DNA from: Branchiostoma belcheri
Lineage: Eukaryota; Chordata; Leptocardii; Amphioxiformes; Branchiostomatidae
DNA: 64,000 bases
NCBI RefSeq assembly: GCF_001625305.1
Contig: NW_017802902.1
Coordinates: 206,578-270,577 of the forward strand
Direction of reading: 5' to 3'
Shown here: positions 1 through 10,667 of the stretch, piece after piece
How the letters are laid out: the number at the start of each line of letters is the position of its first letter
Numbering within the stretch: position 1 is the stretch's first letter
Notes under the pieces: generated by a model
What the model was told of the DNA's origin: nothing
What the model saw: the letters and a program-made list of their open reading frames with translations, nothing else
Database searches by the model: none
Program-made: the position numbers and the translations under genes

Positions 1-221
1 ACTAAGAATATTATTAATGATAGTTATGATAGTATTAGTTACAAAACACATGTTTGACAAAATAAGTAAATTGAAACAGTCATCAAGTCAATAGGCCCAA
101 AATAGGTGTGTGTGTTCTGTTGTCTTTTGTATCATAATTTTCATTCCCGTACACTGCCCGGCCGTCCCCGACTTACAAATGTGACTATAGCATTAGAGAG
201 TATTTGGAATGTGTAATCATG

Positions 222-517
222 TCAGGTAGAGGAGAACCTAGAGGTACGTAAAAAAACTCCCAATAGATGGAACGAGAAGTGAGAGTTCGGCGGAACAATG
301 ACCATAAGAGTATCTGTAGAAGGGAGACAATTATAAAGACTCGCCTGCCCGTTAGTCGCCGTAACCGTGGTGGTGTGGCCGGTAGCAGGCAGTGTGATGG
401 TGACGTCGGTCGGTGTGGCAGACTGGGTGGTGATGAACAGCGCGGGTTCATTTTCACTCCTCTGAAAGTTTTCCGTAAACGTCAAAATGAACTCGGTGCC
501 CTTGTTATCTCGGACGC
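222..517 (-). CDS. IgGFc-binding-protein-like domain exon (partial gene)
   Basis: The open frame reads VRDNKGTEFILTFTENF, then ENEPALFITTQSATPTDVTI and LPATGHTTTVTATNGQASLY. This is the pattern of the IgGFc-binding N-terminal domain (GTEF..F..N, LFITT, TPT.V.V..P, TTVT), found in secreted adhesive or mucus-type proteins. On the minus strand the exon starts after a pyrimidine-rich acceptor ending TTTTAAAG at 518. Its first two bases GC complete a Gly codon with the single G left by the signal-peptide exon at 3723-3807, so the two join in phase. The 3' boundary is unclear: no strong donor is visible before the in-frame stop near 222, so the exon may end earlier or this copy may be decaying. The rest of the gene would lie left of the window. 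A SINE begins about 40 bp upstream of the acceptor. The family call is from remembered motifs, not a search. Confidence 0.6.
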
Positions 518-559
518 CTTTAAAACAGAAAAATCACAGTTTAGAATGGACACTTGTGT

Positions 560-960
560 GGCGTCGTGTGGTGTAGTGGTACGTCACTGGACTATGAAAC
601 GAGGAGACCCGGGTTCGATTTCGGGTCGTACCCGAACAAGTCCGAACATGCGCCCCGACGTTGTACCCTTGGGAAATGTACTTTACACGACTTTCCTCAC
701 TTCACTCAGGTGAAAATGAGTACCTAGCTTTTGGTAGGGACGTCCTCGGATAGGACGTTAAATGGAGGTCCCGTGTTTGGGAGAGCCACACCCCAATCAC
801 GATAAAGAACCCACCGCACTTATCGAAAAGAGTAGGAGACCTTCCCGGTGTGAGTGGTTCAAACCTTACAGTCTGGTCTCGGGGTTGACATCTTTGAAAA
901 GGTCACCTGTTATGTCAATCCTTCCACAAATGTGGTAAATCTTCATAAATAAACACTGCC
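560..960 (+). mobile_element. tRNA-derived SINE
   Basis: A tRNA-like head carries an A-box-like TGGTGTAGTGGT (569-580) and a B-box GGTTCGATTTC (612-622), the two parts of a pol III type 2 promoter. It is followed by a body with CCTCACTTCACTCAGGTG, AAATGAGTACCT and AAAGAACCCACCGCACTT, a layout I associate with widespread marine-invertebrate SINEs. The second copy at 42560-42776 (minus) shares both head and body. The 3' end is approximate. It is not a functional tRNA gene: no acceptor stem closes. Confidence 0.65.
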
Positions 961-2164
961 GCGATTTGATGACTTGTAATTAGCCTTGCCATTTGAAACG
1001 ATCGTTGTCATATCGCCTAATATCTACCTACCTACCTACCTAATATCGCCTAATACTGGATGCCAGAGCCTGTCATAAATTATTGAGGGCCAAAATCGTA
1101 TAAATTTTACGAAGAAAACAATTTAATTGCAAATATATGACACATGTTATTTGGCCCAAAAAAGAAGAAATTGAATCCATTTGATGACATTGCAAGAGGA
1201 GGCGAATTAGCCAGAAGGAGGAGGAGGAGAAGCATGAGAAAACACAATATGTTATGAGTAAAAATATTACTCATTAAAATGGGAAAATAAAATAAAAAAC
1301 CGATACCTTATTAACCTTAATTCACTTTTTAATCCGACTGAATGTATAGAAGGGAAATTAAATAAAACACTTGAATCCATTGTAAAATCTACAGATCATA
1401 AAATGAGAAAAAAACCTCGCCCTATGTTTTGCTTTGATGTCCTCTTATATACGAGTTCTGAATGAGTAAAACAAATCGTCAAAAAGGGTGAACATAATTA
1501 TGGACATAAATATGATCTATCTAGATTCTAATATAATCATACATAACAACCACCGTATTTAAAATGGAGATCGTGGAGCATATGTCTTCGTCAGGCAAAG
1601 TTTTGTTGTTGTTTATTAGGTTTATTTGTTTTAAATTTATGTACAGGTCTGGGGTCATTTTTGTTGGCGTTTGTGTGTTTTTGGTGTGTGTGTGCTGTTT
1701 GTCAGATTGTGATCACAATACGTAGAGTTGGCTTCGTGGTAGTTGGGGGTTAAGTGAAGGAATTTCATACTTGGGTAATTTGAAAGTTACGTAAAGGTAA
1801 ACATCTTAAAGTACAATCTATTCAAATAAAGGCGTTATTTGCATAATGAAGGAGGGGATACTAGTATGTCATTCTTTGTTAAGAAAATACCGTCTTTTGG
1901 TGGACAATATGATTAACTGATATAAGTCATGCAAATGAGAATCCTATGTTCCTACTCTACTGCCCCATGCAAAACCCCCATTGTGTAACTCTCCTTGGCA
2001 AACTCCCCAGGCTCCCAGGACACCTGTTGGATGACGCTTAAGCTTCCCTTCTGCTTCGTGTCAGTCCCTTATATCCATCCGTTACCAATTCAAATAATGT
2101 TACCCTCTATGTACAACTTTAAAACGATGCAACTCACTCAGGTTTACATTGGAGATACCAAGCG
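961..2164. other. Intronic stretch, no gene seen
   Basis: AT-rich DNA inside the presumed first intron of the IgGFc-like gene. It holds a (CTAC)n microsatellite (1023-1042) and a purine-rich block (1190-1250, GGAGGAGGAGG). That block resembles 54300-54370 inside the MITE at 53800-54392, so a decayed relative of that element probably lies near 1130-1270. No coding potential was recognised. Confidence 0.6.
1023..1042. repeat. (CTAC)n microsatellite
   Basis: About five uninterrupted CTAC units. Confidence 0.9.
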
Positions 2165-2211
2165 CTTCTAGCTCTGCTTGACTGTTTCTAACAGTCAATT
2201 AGATATAGAAG
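2165..2211. repeat. Two-stem hairpin, copy 1
   Basis: The outer stem is CTTCTA/TAGAAG and the inner stem is TTGACTGTT/AACAGTCAA with a 3-nt loop. They are separated by an internal loop with GCTCTG on one side and AGATA on the other. The same loop and layout recur at 2249-2298 with different stem sequences. Function unknown. Confidence 0.7.
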
Positions 2212-2248
2212 TCCAAATACTACGTAAGTGTTAACGGGCCTAAATTCT

Positions 2249-2298
2249 CCTCCTAGCTCTGATTGGCGGATGTTTTTCCGCCAATGAGATATAGGAGG
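2249..2298. repeat. Two-stem hairpin, copy 2
   Basis: The outer stem is CCTCCTA/TAGGAGG, the internal loop again has GCTCTG and GAGATA, and the inner stem is ATTGGCGGA/TCCGCCAAT with a 6-nt loop. The unpaired loop matches copy 1 while both stems differ by paired changes. Confidence 0.7.
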
Positions 2299-3180
2299 TT
2301 ACCATGTAATCTTATCCTTCAAATAGCTCTGTTAGCATTTAATTTAATATTTTAATGTCTTGGGGTGGTGGGACTACGGCGCACATGTCAACTTTGTATA
2401 TTTAAACGTTAATTGTACCTTTTTTGTGTGTGGCGCTGTTAATATAAGTTGTTAACTTGAGTGCAGCGTCACACTGTCCTTGTTATGTCTTTATGTTTTG
2501 ATGAATAAAAAAATATTCAAATAATCTGTTATTTACCAAACAATTTATTACTGCAACAAAGTGATTCAATTTTTTTTCTTGTACTATGCATTGTCTATGT
2601 CCTTTTTATGACGTACGTCATTGGGAAACTAATTATGAGCTTCCAACATCTTTATTTTTCTAAAACTCTTTGGCCCGAGGAGGACGAAATCAGTATAGGC
2701 CTCGGGCAGGGGACGGGGAGAGATCCCTCGGATACCTGCCAGTCACTGAGCTCTGCGTCGGTAGGACTGAGCCGTAACGTTACAGAACCTCCGACGGTTT
2801 TAGTCACGCCCATTTTATATTCTCAGACGTTATGTCAAGCTAAGAGAACCCCTTTGACAAGGTTTTTTTTTGCCTGCAAAAGTCGCCGAAAGAGGCTACG
2901 GTCACCGCCTGTGTGAACAATATAGACCTATGAGTCGTGTTTTTTCATGAATGTTTAAATGGACATTATTTCAACGTTTGTATTATGTTTTTTTATTGAC
3001 AGCAAACACCCGTGTTCTTCGCACAGTTCATCGCGTCTTTGGATTTCAGGACCGCTTGTATTTGAACTCTTTTTTGTCACACATTATCAGATTCTGAAAT
3101 AGAGTAAGTAGCTTTCGCGTAACAATATTGTGTAACAACCTTACGTCCTGATATAGTCTTGTGGTCTTCAGTACAGAAGA
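2299..3180. other. Intronic stretch, no gene seen
   Basis: A 102-codon plus-strand open frame (2608-2916) lies here but has no recognisable domain or flanking splice signals. Nothing else stands out. Confidence 0.5.
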
Positions 3181-3184
3181 CAGT

Positions 3185-3540
3185 CCTAGTGATGGGGCTG
3201 ACTATACAATGGGAAGAGAACATTCAAGCTGCGTACGAGCGGAAAAAGCTTAACAAAACCAGGAACTGGTTGAACAGTGAGCGAAGAATGGGTGGAGGTC
3301 ACTGCTGTACCCCGTCGAGGTGGGCTGTAGGGGTTTCGTCGAGGTGGGCTGTAGGGGCCAGCAAAACAGATGGCAGAAGAGGTGGAAAGATGTAGTTTCT
3401 GGCTTTGGCTGAGAAGGAAGGACTGCCACTGGAAAACCAAGGCGTTGCAGAGAAGCAGAGTGGAGACGTCCGCCCTGCTGTCCCCCCACCTGGAAGCCGT
3501 ATCAGATTAGGGGACGAAACGGCTGATGAGAGGTGGTTCT
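3185..3540 (+). pseudogene. Relic of R2/HERO-type retrotransposon C-terminus
   Basis: The translation gives LTIQWEENIQAAYERKK, matching the LTVPWEDRMEEANERKR block that follows the restriction-like endonuclease of the intact element at 11321-15045. Further on come VEVGCRG-type codons and, in another frame, SFWLWLRRKDCHW, a C-terminal pattern of this retrotransposon group. Frames change several times, so it is dead. A 25-bp tandem duplication around 3310-3358 repeats the segment encoding the VEVGCRG block. It is a different subfamily from the element at 11.3 kb. Confidence 0.6.
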
Positions 3541-3722
3541 GACTGATGATGTCTGCAACACTCAGCGCTGAAAGGCGTGTCAAGTAGCAAGCCTACAAGG
3601 CAGGTGAGTCTTACTCTTAGACTCATGCTGTATTTGTCCAAATGTCGTCTCTGAGTGAATTCATTTAACTTGTCTTCGGACAATTAAAGAAACATACTAA
3701 TATTACTGCTAATGTCACTTAC

Positions 3723-3807
3723 CTTGTTTCTGGGAACCATACGCCTGGGACAACATTACACCAGCACAGCAGATGGCAAACACAAACTTAAGCTTGAGCA
3801 CATCCAT
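3723..3807 (-). CDS. Signal-peptide first exon of secreted protein gene
   Basis: ATG at 3807 opens MDVLKLKFVFAICCAGVMLS followed by QAYGSQKQ: a short basic start, a hydrophobic core and small residues before a plausible cleavage site near QAYG. The exon ends CAAG and is followed at once by a consensus donor GTAAGTG (3722-3716). It leaves a single G (phase 1), exactly what the IgGFc-like exon at 222-517 needs. A TATAAG box lies about 95 bp upstream of the ATG. Exons could be missing between the two, so pairing them is an inference, supported by strand, phase and the secreted nature of the family. Confidence 0.65.
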
Positions 3808-3900
3808 ATTTTCCACCGTTTGGTCCAAAAGAAAATATTCCGACAAAAATGGAAACGACAAGGGTGCACCAAAAGCGCACCCTCAGCGCGACCGTACAGC

Positions 3901-3906
3901 CTTATA
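3901..3906 (-). promoter_or_regulatory. TATA-like box for the signal-peptide exon
   Basis: Reads TATAAG on the minus strand, 94-99 bp before the ATG at 3807, leaving room for a 5' UTR of about 65 nt. Confidence 0.4.
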
Positions 3907-3949
3907 CAGACTTTTGTAGTTTACAGTTGTCCCGTTGGGTTACTAAAGA

Positions 3950-5007
3950 AATTAAACACTTTGTAAAAAAAAAGCTCGAAAAGACTACCAACACAGCTGT
4001 AGTCAGCTGTTTTCCTTTTCTCTCACCCAGACGTTTTTACCTGCGTGAGAAACATGACCACAGTTGACTGCGTTTGGCGCGTGATACGGAGTCGCTGCCG
4101 ACAGAAATTAATTTTCGGGAGATGACATATCCGGACTGTACCCATTGCAAAGATGGGTAGAAATTGTCTTGATAATTTTTTAAACAAAAAACGTCTTTGA
4201 CATTTATCGAAGATAAGACACAAAATATTGTCAGCAGGATGTATATGCGTGAATGTATACATAAAAGATAACCCATAACTGAATGGATGAACTTTATTCT
4301 TATATTTTAGAAGTCGTTATTTCGTTATCACCCCTCATATGTTGCTGTGTCCCAACCGCATAATAACGTAGCATAGAGACACCTGTAACACAGGGAGGTC
4401 AAAGGTATTAGAGTTAAGTGATTGAGTTTGAAATATTAATGATGGCAGCAAGTGACAACAATGATCCATGATTACCTTTAATGACACCTGCCAATTCCTT
4501 GTACACAATGCATGCTTCTATGGATACATACCGAATACCTATACAGAGAAAGAGGGGAGAGAGAGTAACATGTGGGAAGATAGTACACCGAACTGAACTC
4601 AACAATATATTTTAAAGATATTTAAACTCTAATTTCCAGCACAACAAGTGAACATACCAACATTTTTCATACCATTCAAATAGTTCAAATGGAGCTGGAA
4701 TATTTCTAACACCTTACTCACATTTTAAAGTTCAACTCCAGGCTTTATCATTTCTTGAGAAAGACCGGATTTGAACAGTAGAAAATGTGGAAAATACAAT
4801 TTTTGGTCAAGGTCGGAAACTACAGTTCCAACCGAGTAACCTCCACCGACACACATGAACTTTCAAGCTACGGACAGCACTGCATTGAAATATATTTTAC
4901 AATAGTGATATATTTAAAAACTGAATACACAAATTCTGAAATAAATTGTAAAATGCAAACATTATTATACAGCATTAGATCATAATTAACCTGTTAATTA
5001 TTGTACA
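3950..5007. other. No gene seen
   Basis: AT-rich intergenic DNA. The short open frames on both strands have no recognisable domain or splice context. Confidence 0.5.
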
Positions 5008-5378
5008 TAGAGAAACGACTAAACGGGACCTACACCAAAATGCTTAGGATTGTCAAAAATGTACACTGGTACCAAAATATACCAAATGGTGTACTATATG
5101 AAAATCTACCCACAATGAGTGAAACAATAAAAAAACGCATGTTGAGGTTCATCGGACACTGCTACAGAAGTTAGGATAAAATCATACACCGGTTATTACT
5201 ATAGGAACCCACACACGGAGAAAAGAAGTCGAGGTCGTCCAGCAAGAAACTATATTAACCAATTAATGGACGAAACCCTGCTGGACAGGAAAAACCTGAT
5301 GGTAGAAATGAAGGATAGAACGAGATGGAGAGCAGTCATTGGAACCGAGGGAAGCTCGACCCAGTGAGTGAGTGAATA
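5008..5378 (+). pseudogene. LINE reverse transcriptase C-terminal fragment
   Basis: In one frame, broken by two TAG codons, the sequence reads GTYTKMLRIVKNVHWYQ, then RMLRFIGHCYRS, LLWEPTHGEKKSRGRP and DRTRWRAVIG. This is the tail of endonuclease/reverse-transcriptase LINEs (GTYTRMLR..HW, R.L.FAGHC.R, LLW.P.HG.R.RGRP). It ends in a short GTGAGTGAGTGA tract near 5365, a simple-repeat 3' end typical of RTE-like elements. It is 5'-truncated and dead. Confidence 0.75.
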
Positions 5379-6068
5379 TATGTTCCTAATGTTTTTATCT
5401 GTGATACATTTTATATTAGCAGTGTGTTGCTCTGATACAGCACTTGGTTTGAAAATATAACAAACATAACACCTCATGAACTCTTTATAAATATTCGCGC
5501 TGCTGAGGTGGCAAGCACTCTATAGATTATTTCCCAATAAAATATGATATTCTCATATATGTAAAATACTGAGGTCACCATGTCACTACTTAAATTTGGT
5601 ACATCAATATAAGAAATAAATGCTGGCAGGGAATGTTATAAACTTATACATAGTATCCGCATATCATGATATTAGGACATACGATCAAAAAGTTACATTC
5701 GTCTTCTATTAGTTCTGGGAAAGATGAAAAGGAGTGCCCCCCTCCCTTCCTCCATTCTCATGTAGCCACATATCCCTGTCTTGAACTAGGTGGAGACAGT
5801 TGCGTGCAACAAAACTGCGCTTGGGTTTCACCACACGCTAATGAAATTTGAATATTGATGATGATAACAAACGGCAACAATACCTGCTGGTCACTATTGA
5901 GACGACATAATTATAGCTACTTATTAAAAGACACGATACGCACGCAAACTCGTACACTGGGCAAAAAATACGAGAACTTTACACTCCAAGAAGAAACTTA
6001 AAACACGGACGTATTCTTCTTTAGAACATGTTATAGCTCCAAGATGAAAAAAACAGCTAGCATTCCTG
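5379..6068. other. No gene seen
   Basis: AT-rich intergenic DNA between a LINE fragment and a TG repeat; nothing recognised. Confidence 0.5.
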
Positions 6069-6085
6069 TGTGTGTGTGTGTGTGT

Positions 6086-6155
<70 letters not shown>

Positions 6156-6160
6156 GTTTA
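6069..6160. repeat. (TG)n microsatellite
   Basis: A nearly pure TG/GT tract of about 90 bp. It can adopt Z-DNA and is expected to vary in length. Confidence 0.95.
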
Positions 6161-6454
6161 CGTGCGTGCGTACATTGAGTGTATGATGTCACCGCAGAAG
6201 ATATCAGTGTACAGCGTTATTTGAGAATAAACATTCCGATACGGAAAACCAAAGATAACACAGCAACAGGTGGCCCGGGTCTTTAACGTGAATGATATGA
6301 CACGTTTAAATATTAATGAACGGAAGGGACATCGAACAATGCACAAGGACTATCAAGCCATACTTGTTTCTCCTATTTAGACATGGAACACAGTACTCTA
6401 CCCGGAGATATTAAAAAAAAGAATACAAAAATCATTCCTTTTACACACTTATAT

Positions 6455-6500
6455 GTACATATGTATGTATGTATGTATGCATGTATGTATGTATATGCAT
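6455..6500. repeat. (ATGT)n microsatellite
   Basis: Tandem ATGT units with a few ATGC variants. Confidence 0.9.
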
Positions 6501-8502
6501 AATAATTCATCCCAACCGGAGTCGCCCCCCTCCCACCTACAAGCCACTGCCCTATTTCATTTCACTATCAGTTATCAACTGTTTATTCTGTTCCTTGCGC
6601 CATTGTGGCCATGATAACCTGGGACCTACTGCCACCCTCGACCCCAGCTATGGGTAAATAGTTAGGCCTGCCTGACCCGAAGGCGGATGGGGAGATTTTT
6701 ACCCCCAACGGCTGAAGAGCGGATTAGAAAGCGATTTTTCCCAACGGTCGTCTGGCAAATTTTTCTCGGAGAGGAGATTGGCGCCACCGAGACAGTAGCA
6801 GAGAAAAGCTAATTAAGGTAGGCCAGATCAGTTCTATTTTGGAAGCATAGGATGGACAATCTTGACACAGTCCACCAGCGCAAAAAAAAACTATCAAGCT
6901 AGAAACAGAAGGTACAGTGATCGGAACATGGAATACCCGTACCCTGCATGACTGTGATAAACTGGAAGAGCTCACGTACGTACGAGTTAGAGCGTTACAG
7001 ATGGTACATACTTGGTATAGCAGAAATAAGATGGGCAGGCTTTGGAGAAACAGCAACGAATGAAGGCCATAAGATCTGGTACAGTGGAGAAAACAGTTTA
7101 TGGTCAGAGAGGTTGCCAACAGTGTCATCAGTTGTACACCGTTCTCAAGTAGACTCATTTCCATCCTTATTTCTGCCCAACAACTCAACATATCCATTAT
7201 ACAAGTGTATGCACCAAAAAGTGATTATGATGAAGAAGAGGTTGAGAAATTCTTTGAAGAACTGGATAACATCATAATGGAAGTGCCTAAAAAGACTTAC
7301 TAGTGGTTTTAGGAGACTGGAACGCCAAAGTAGGCCATGATGCGTACCAACAGTGGGCAGGGACGGCAGGGAGGTATGGAGTGGGTGAGACAAATGAGAG
7401 AGGACTACGACTACTCGAGTTTGCTCAACACCATAAACTTACTCTTGCAAACACCCTCTTTCCCTATAAACTGTCCAGACGAACAACATGGCACTCTCCT
7501 AATGGCAAGATACACAACCAGATTATATTTTGAGTCAACAGCGCCACAAGTCAATTATCAACAGAGCACAGACAAGTTACTACCCTGGTGCTGACATCGG
7601 TAGCGACCATGACCTCCTGCTTCCCACATTCAAACTCAGATTGTAGTGCCAGCGTAAGGATGAGAAGCCCCGCATCAGATTCAACCTTGAGAAGTTTAAA
7701 GATCCCGAGGTGGAGACAATCTTTCAAGCACAGATAGGCCGCAATTTTGCGGCACTTAGTGTCCTCGACACTGACGTAGACACACTTGTAGAAAACATTA
7801 AGGAAACACTACTGACCACAGCAGTAAAAGTGTTGGGAAAACACAGAAGGAATTTAATACTGTGGTTGACTGATGATGTTTTCAATCTGTGCGATAAGAG
7901 GAGGGAACTCAGCACAAATACAAGAGTCAGTAGCTTGCTGCAGCTTACCAACACGCCTACAGGGTGGTGATGAGTAAGATGATGGAAGTTAAGGAAAAGT
8001 AAATTGAGGACCAATGTGAGGAGATGGAACATGGGATGCATAGGAGAAACAGCAGGAAGGCCTGCGAGACCCTCAAAATCCTCACCAAGACACAACAGTC
8101 AAGCTCGAAGCCTACTGTTATTGAAGACAGCAACGGGAGCCTCCTCACCGACAGCACAGCAGTATTAAACCGATGGACAGAATACTGTGAGAAACTCTAC
8201 AACCACGAGCTCCAGGTAGACTCAACCAACCTGACCAACTCCAACAGGGCAGAGAGAGACACAGAAGATCTGCCAGTCTTGAGGGAAGAAGTTGCTGACG
8301 CGGTGTACAACATGAACATGGCGTTGCAGTGGTGGTGGACAAGTATACAGAACTGTGCCAGAAGATCTTGGTGGAGAAGAGGTGGCCCAAAAACTGGACA
8401 CAGTCACTTGTTATTCCTTTACCAAAAAAATGGAAACCTGCGCCGATGTGAAAATTATAGGACTATTAGCCTAATCACTCACTCCAGCAAGATCATGCTT
8501 AA

Positions 8503-9490
8503 CCCTAAACAGTACACCTGGGGTCCGCGCGGACCCCAGCACTATATATTCTGTAATATCTTTTTGTTTCTGAATATTTTTTTCTGAAATTGTAGGTAAT
8601 TGTCACCCACAAAGTTGTCTCTCAATACAGTGCAGAAAAATCCGTTTCTACCATTTATAAAAAAATATATATCTGATTTTCTTTTGGGGTCCGCGCGGAG
8701 CCCAGCCGGCTTTCGATCATAATGGATACACTGGCGTTCTTATACATTACCTTATTTCCGTTTTTATATGTTTCTATGCACTCATCGTATGTCTACCAAG
8801 TTTTCAGAGAATGGTGTAGTAATAGAATTAAATTTTAATAACTTTTGTGTAATTATGACGTCATATGACGTCAGAGCTAATAATACAGTCCGCCATATTG
8901 GATTTTGACCAATGACGTCATCAAATTAGCATATTCTATGCATATTAAATGATTTAACTTATATTTAATTATTTAAGATGTTATCAATGTTGGAAAAGAA
9001 GTGTTATTTAATATAAAACTCAGAAAATTTTTATGTTTAAACCAAAATTACTTCTAATTTCAAAAAAAACTGCCTGCTAGAAACCCGTTGCCATGGCAAC
9101 AAAAAAAAACATCAACTTACTAGTATTAATTTAATATGAACTTTTTTCCAGAGACATTTTAGGAAAGGTCACCAAATTTGATACTTCTAGCGCAAGCCGT
9201 TTAGCCGCTATCTGAGATCAAAGTTGGGCCTCAAAAGCCCCTTCAGTCTGAAATGGGTTTAAAAATCGGGTATTTCTTCTTGTCTTCTTTTCTTCACCAA
9301 AAAATAGAAAAAGTTCAAAATGTATGATTTTTGTATGTAATGTGGACACAGAGGTTTCCACATCAGTTTGCAAAACAATTGAGCTGGTAGCATGTTGATA
9401 ATTTCTAAAAATTAGCAAAAACCTGTTCTGGGGTCCGCGCGGACCCCAGGTGTACAGATTAATCAGTCCGGGAAGGTGTACTGTTGAGGG
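8503..9490. mobile_element. piggyBac-like non-autonomous transposon inside a LINE
   Basis: The element is flanked by TTAA on both sides (8499-8502 and 9491-9494). Its ends are inverted repeats: the left reads CCCTAAACAGTACACCT and the right, reverse-complemented, CCCTCAACAGTACACCT (one mismatch). A TTAA target and CCCT...AGGG termini are piggyBac hallmarks. A palindromic subterminal block TGGGGTCCGCGCGGACCCCA lies near both ends (8519 and 9431), with a variant at 8686. No transposase ORF is present, so it is a 988-bp MITE-like deletion derivative. Removing it rejoins the two halves of the LINE reading, which supports the boundaries. Confidence 0.85.
9087..9100. promoter_or_regulatory. X-box (RFX-type) palindrome
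   Basis: GTTGCCATGGCAAC is a perfect match to the RFX X-box consensus and lies within the piggyBac-like element. Confidence 0.4.
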
Positions 9491-9700
9491 TTAAAGTGGA
9501 AGAGGCTCAACGCAGAAGAAAACCTGACAGAAGAGCAGGCCGGTTTCAGAGCGGGAAGAAGCACAATAGAACAAATTCTCAACTGTAGACTGATCATCGA
9601 AAAACACCTGCAGCACCAACGTGAACTACACCACAACTTCATTGACTTTAAGAAAGCGTTTGAGGGGTTATGGTGGGTCTTGGTTAAACCTTTCTGCAGT

Positions 9701-10044
9701 GATGCCCTATTTCTCTGAGGCCCGTATAGTACACAATCAGGGGAGGGTAGGATTGATCTGCTGAACTGCACTGTATATGTCTAATACATGTATACTGTCA
9801 GTGATACACATAGGATGCTAAACGTTATGATAACGATGAAAGTGATGACTATCAATGTTTTTTTATATACTGCTGCTGGTGATTGAAGATAGTACTTTAT
9901 AAAGGAAAGTATACATGTATACCTTGTTACCTGTTAAGTCTAGACAGATACAGTGCACTTCAGGAGATCACTCCCACCCTCCCCTGAGTGTATAGTGAAC
10001 GAGCCCCGAGTGCCATACAAACAATAACCCTAACAACAACCACC
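9701..10044. other. No gene seen
   Basis: AT-rich spacer after the LINE relic; nothing recognised. Confidence 0.5.
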
Positions 10045-10667
10045 GTTACCATGGCAATGTATGTTTTCATTGTCAGTTTTTTTTTCTTTATTATCATTTT
10101 ATTCATTTCACAATATGACAAGAGAGAATTTGATAGTCTCGTCTCCTCTTTCACATGTTTTGGGAGCCATTCTTGTCACCATAGCAACAAACAAGACTCC
10201 GGCGACACCGGGTTAACTTATGTGATGAACATTTCAATATTAATGACTTTACACATGCTAACACATTGCTCTAACATAGCTGATGTCTTTACTGTGGATG
10301 GTGCAACATGTTGTTCTTTATTCTTATATCACTCGTCCTTCCCTCTTCTACAAAGGGATGACCAGGTCTCGAGACTAAACACAGCCTCGCATTCCAGTAT
10401 GCATTTTATGTGTTTTGCAGTTATCCATTTCTGTCTCCATGTTTTGTATCCTATATATCCTATATATCCGGTGTTAGCCATTCGTGTAACCATGGCGACG
10501 GAAAGACTCCTGTCACACCGCATGCTACATGAAGTGACGGCATCTGAAATATTAATAACATTACCACCGCGGCACAATACACGGGGTTACCTTGAAATTA
10601 TAAGTACCTTAATTTCCAGACGAGCTTCACAATATGACAAGATAATTAGAAGCGTCTCCATGGCGAG
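10045..10667. promoter_or_regulatory. Cluster of four X-box-like sites
   Basis: Sites read GTTACCATGGCAAT (10045), GTCACCATAGCAAC (10175), GTAACCATGGCGAC (10496) and GTCTCCATGGCGAG (10654). The second fits the RFX consensus fully; the others have one or two mismatches. A direct repeat containing ACAATATGACAAGA (about 10110 and 10629) suggests the block is itself repetitive. A 228-codon plus-strand frame spans it but looks non-coding. Confidence 0.35.

Larger units (their letters stand above)
6900..9700 (+). pseudogene. RTE-type LINE (endonuclease + partial RT), interrupted
   Basis: An AP-endonuclease-like domain is readable across frames: GTWNTRTLHDCDKLEEL near 6930, IAEIRWAG near 7018, VYAPKSDYDEEEVEKFF near 7207, VLGDWNAKVG near 7303 and a GSDHDLL motif near 7600. 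An RT N-terminal region follows (NRWTEYCEKLYNHEL at about 8170; IPLPKKGNLRRCENYRTIS at about 8415). It resumes at 9495 as EEQAGFRAGRSTIEQI and HHNFIDFKKAF before fading. These are RTE-like / 'craniofacial development protein 2-like' ORFs. Several frameshifts make it dead. The gap at 8503-9490 is a later transposon insertion. The Asp-Asp RT box is missing, so the copy is also 3'-truncated. Confidence 0.8.
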
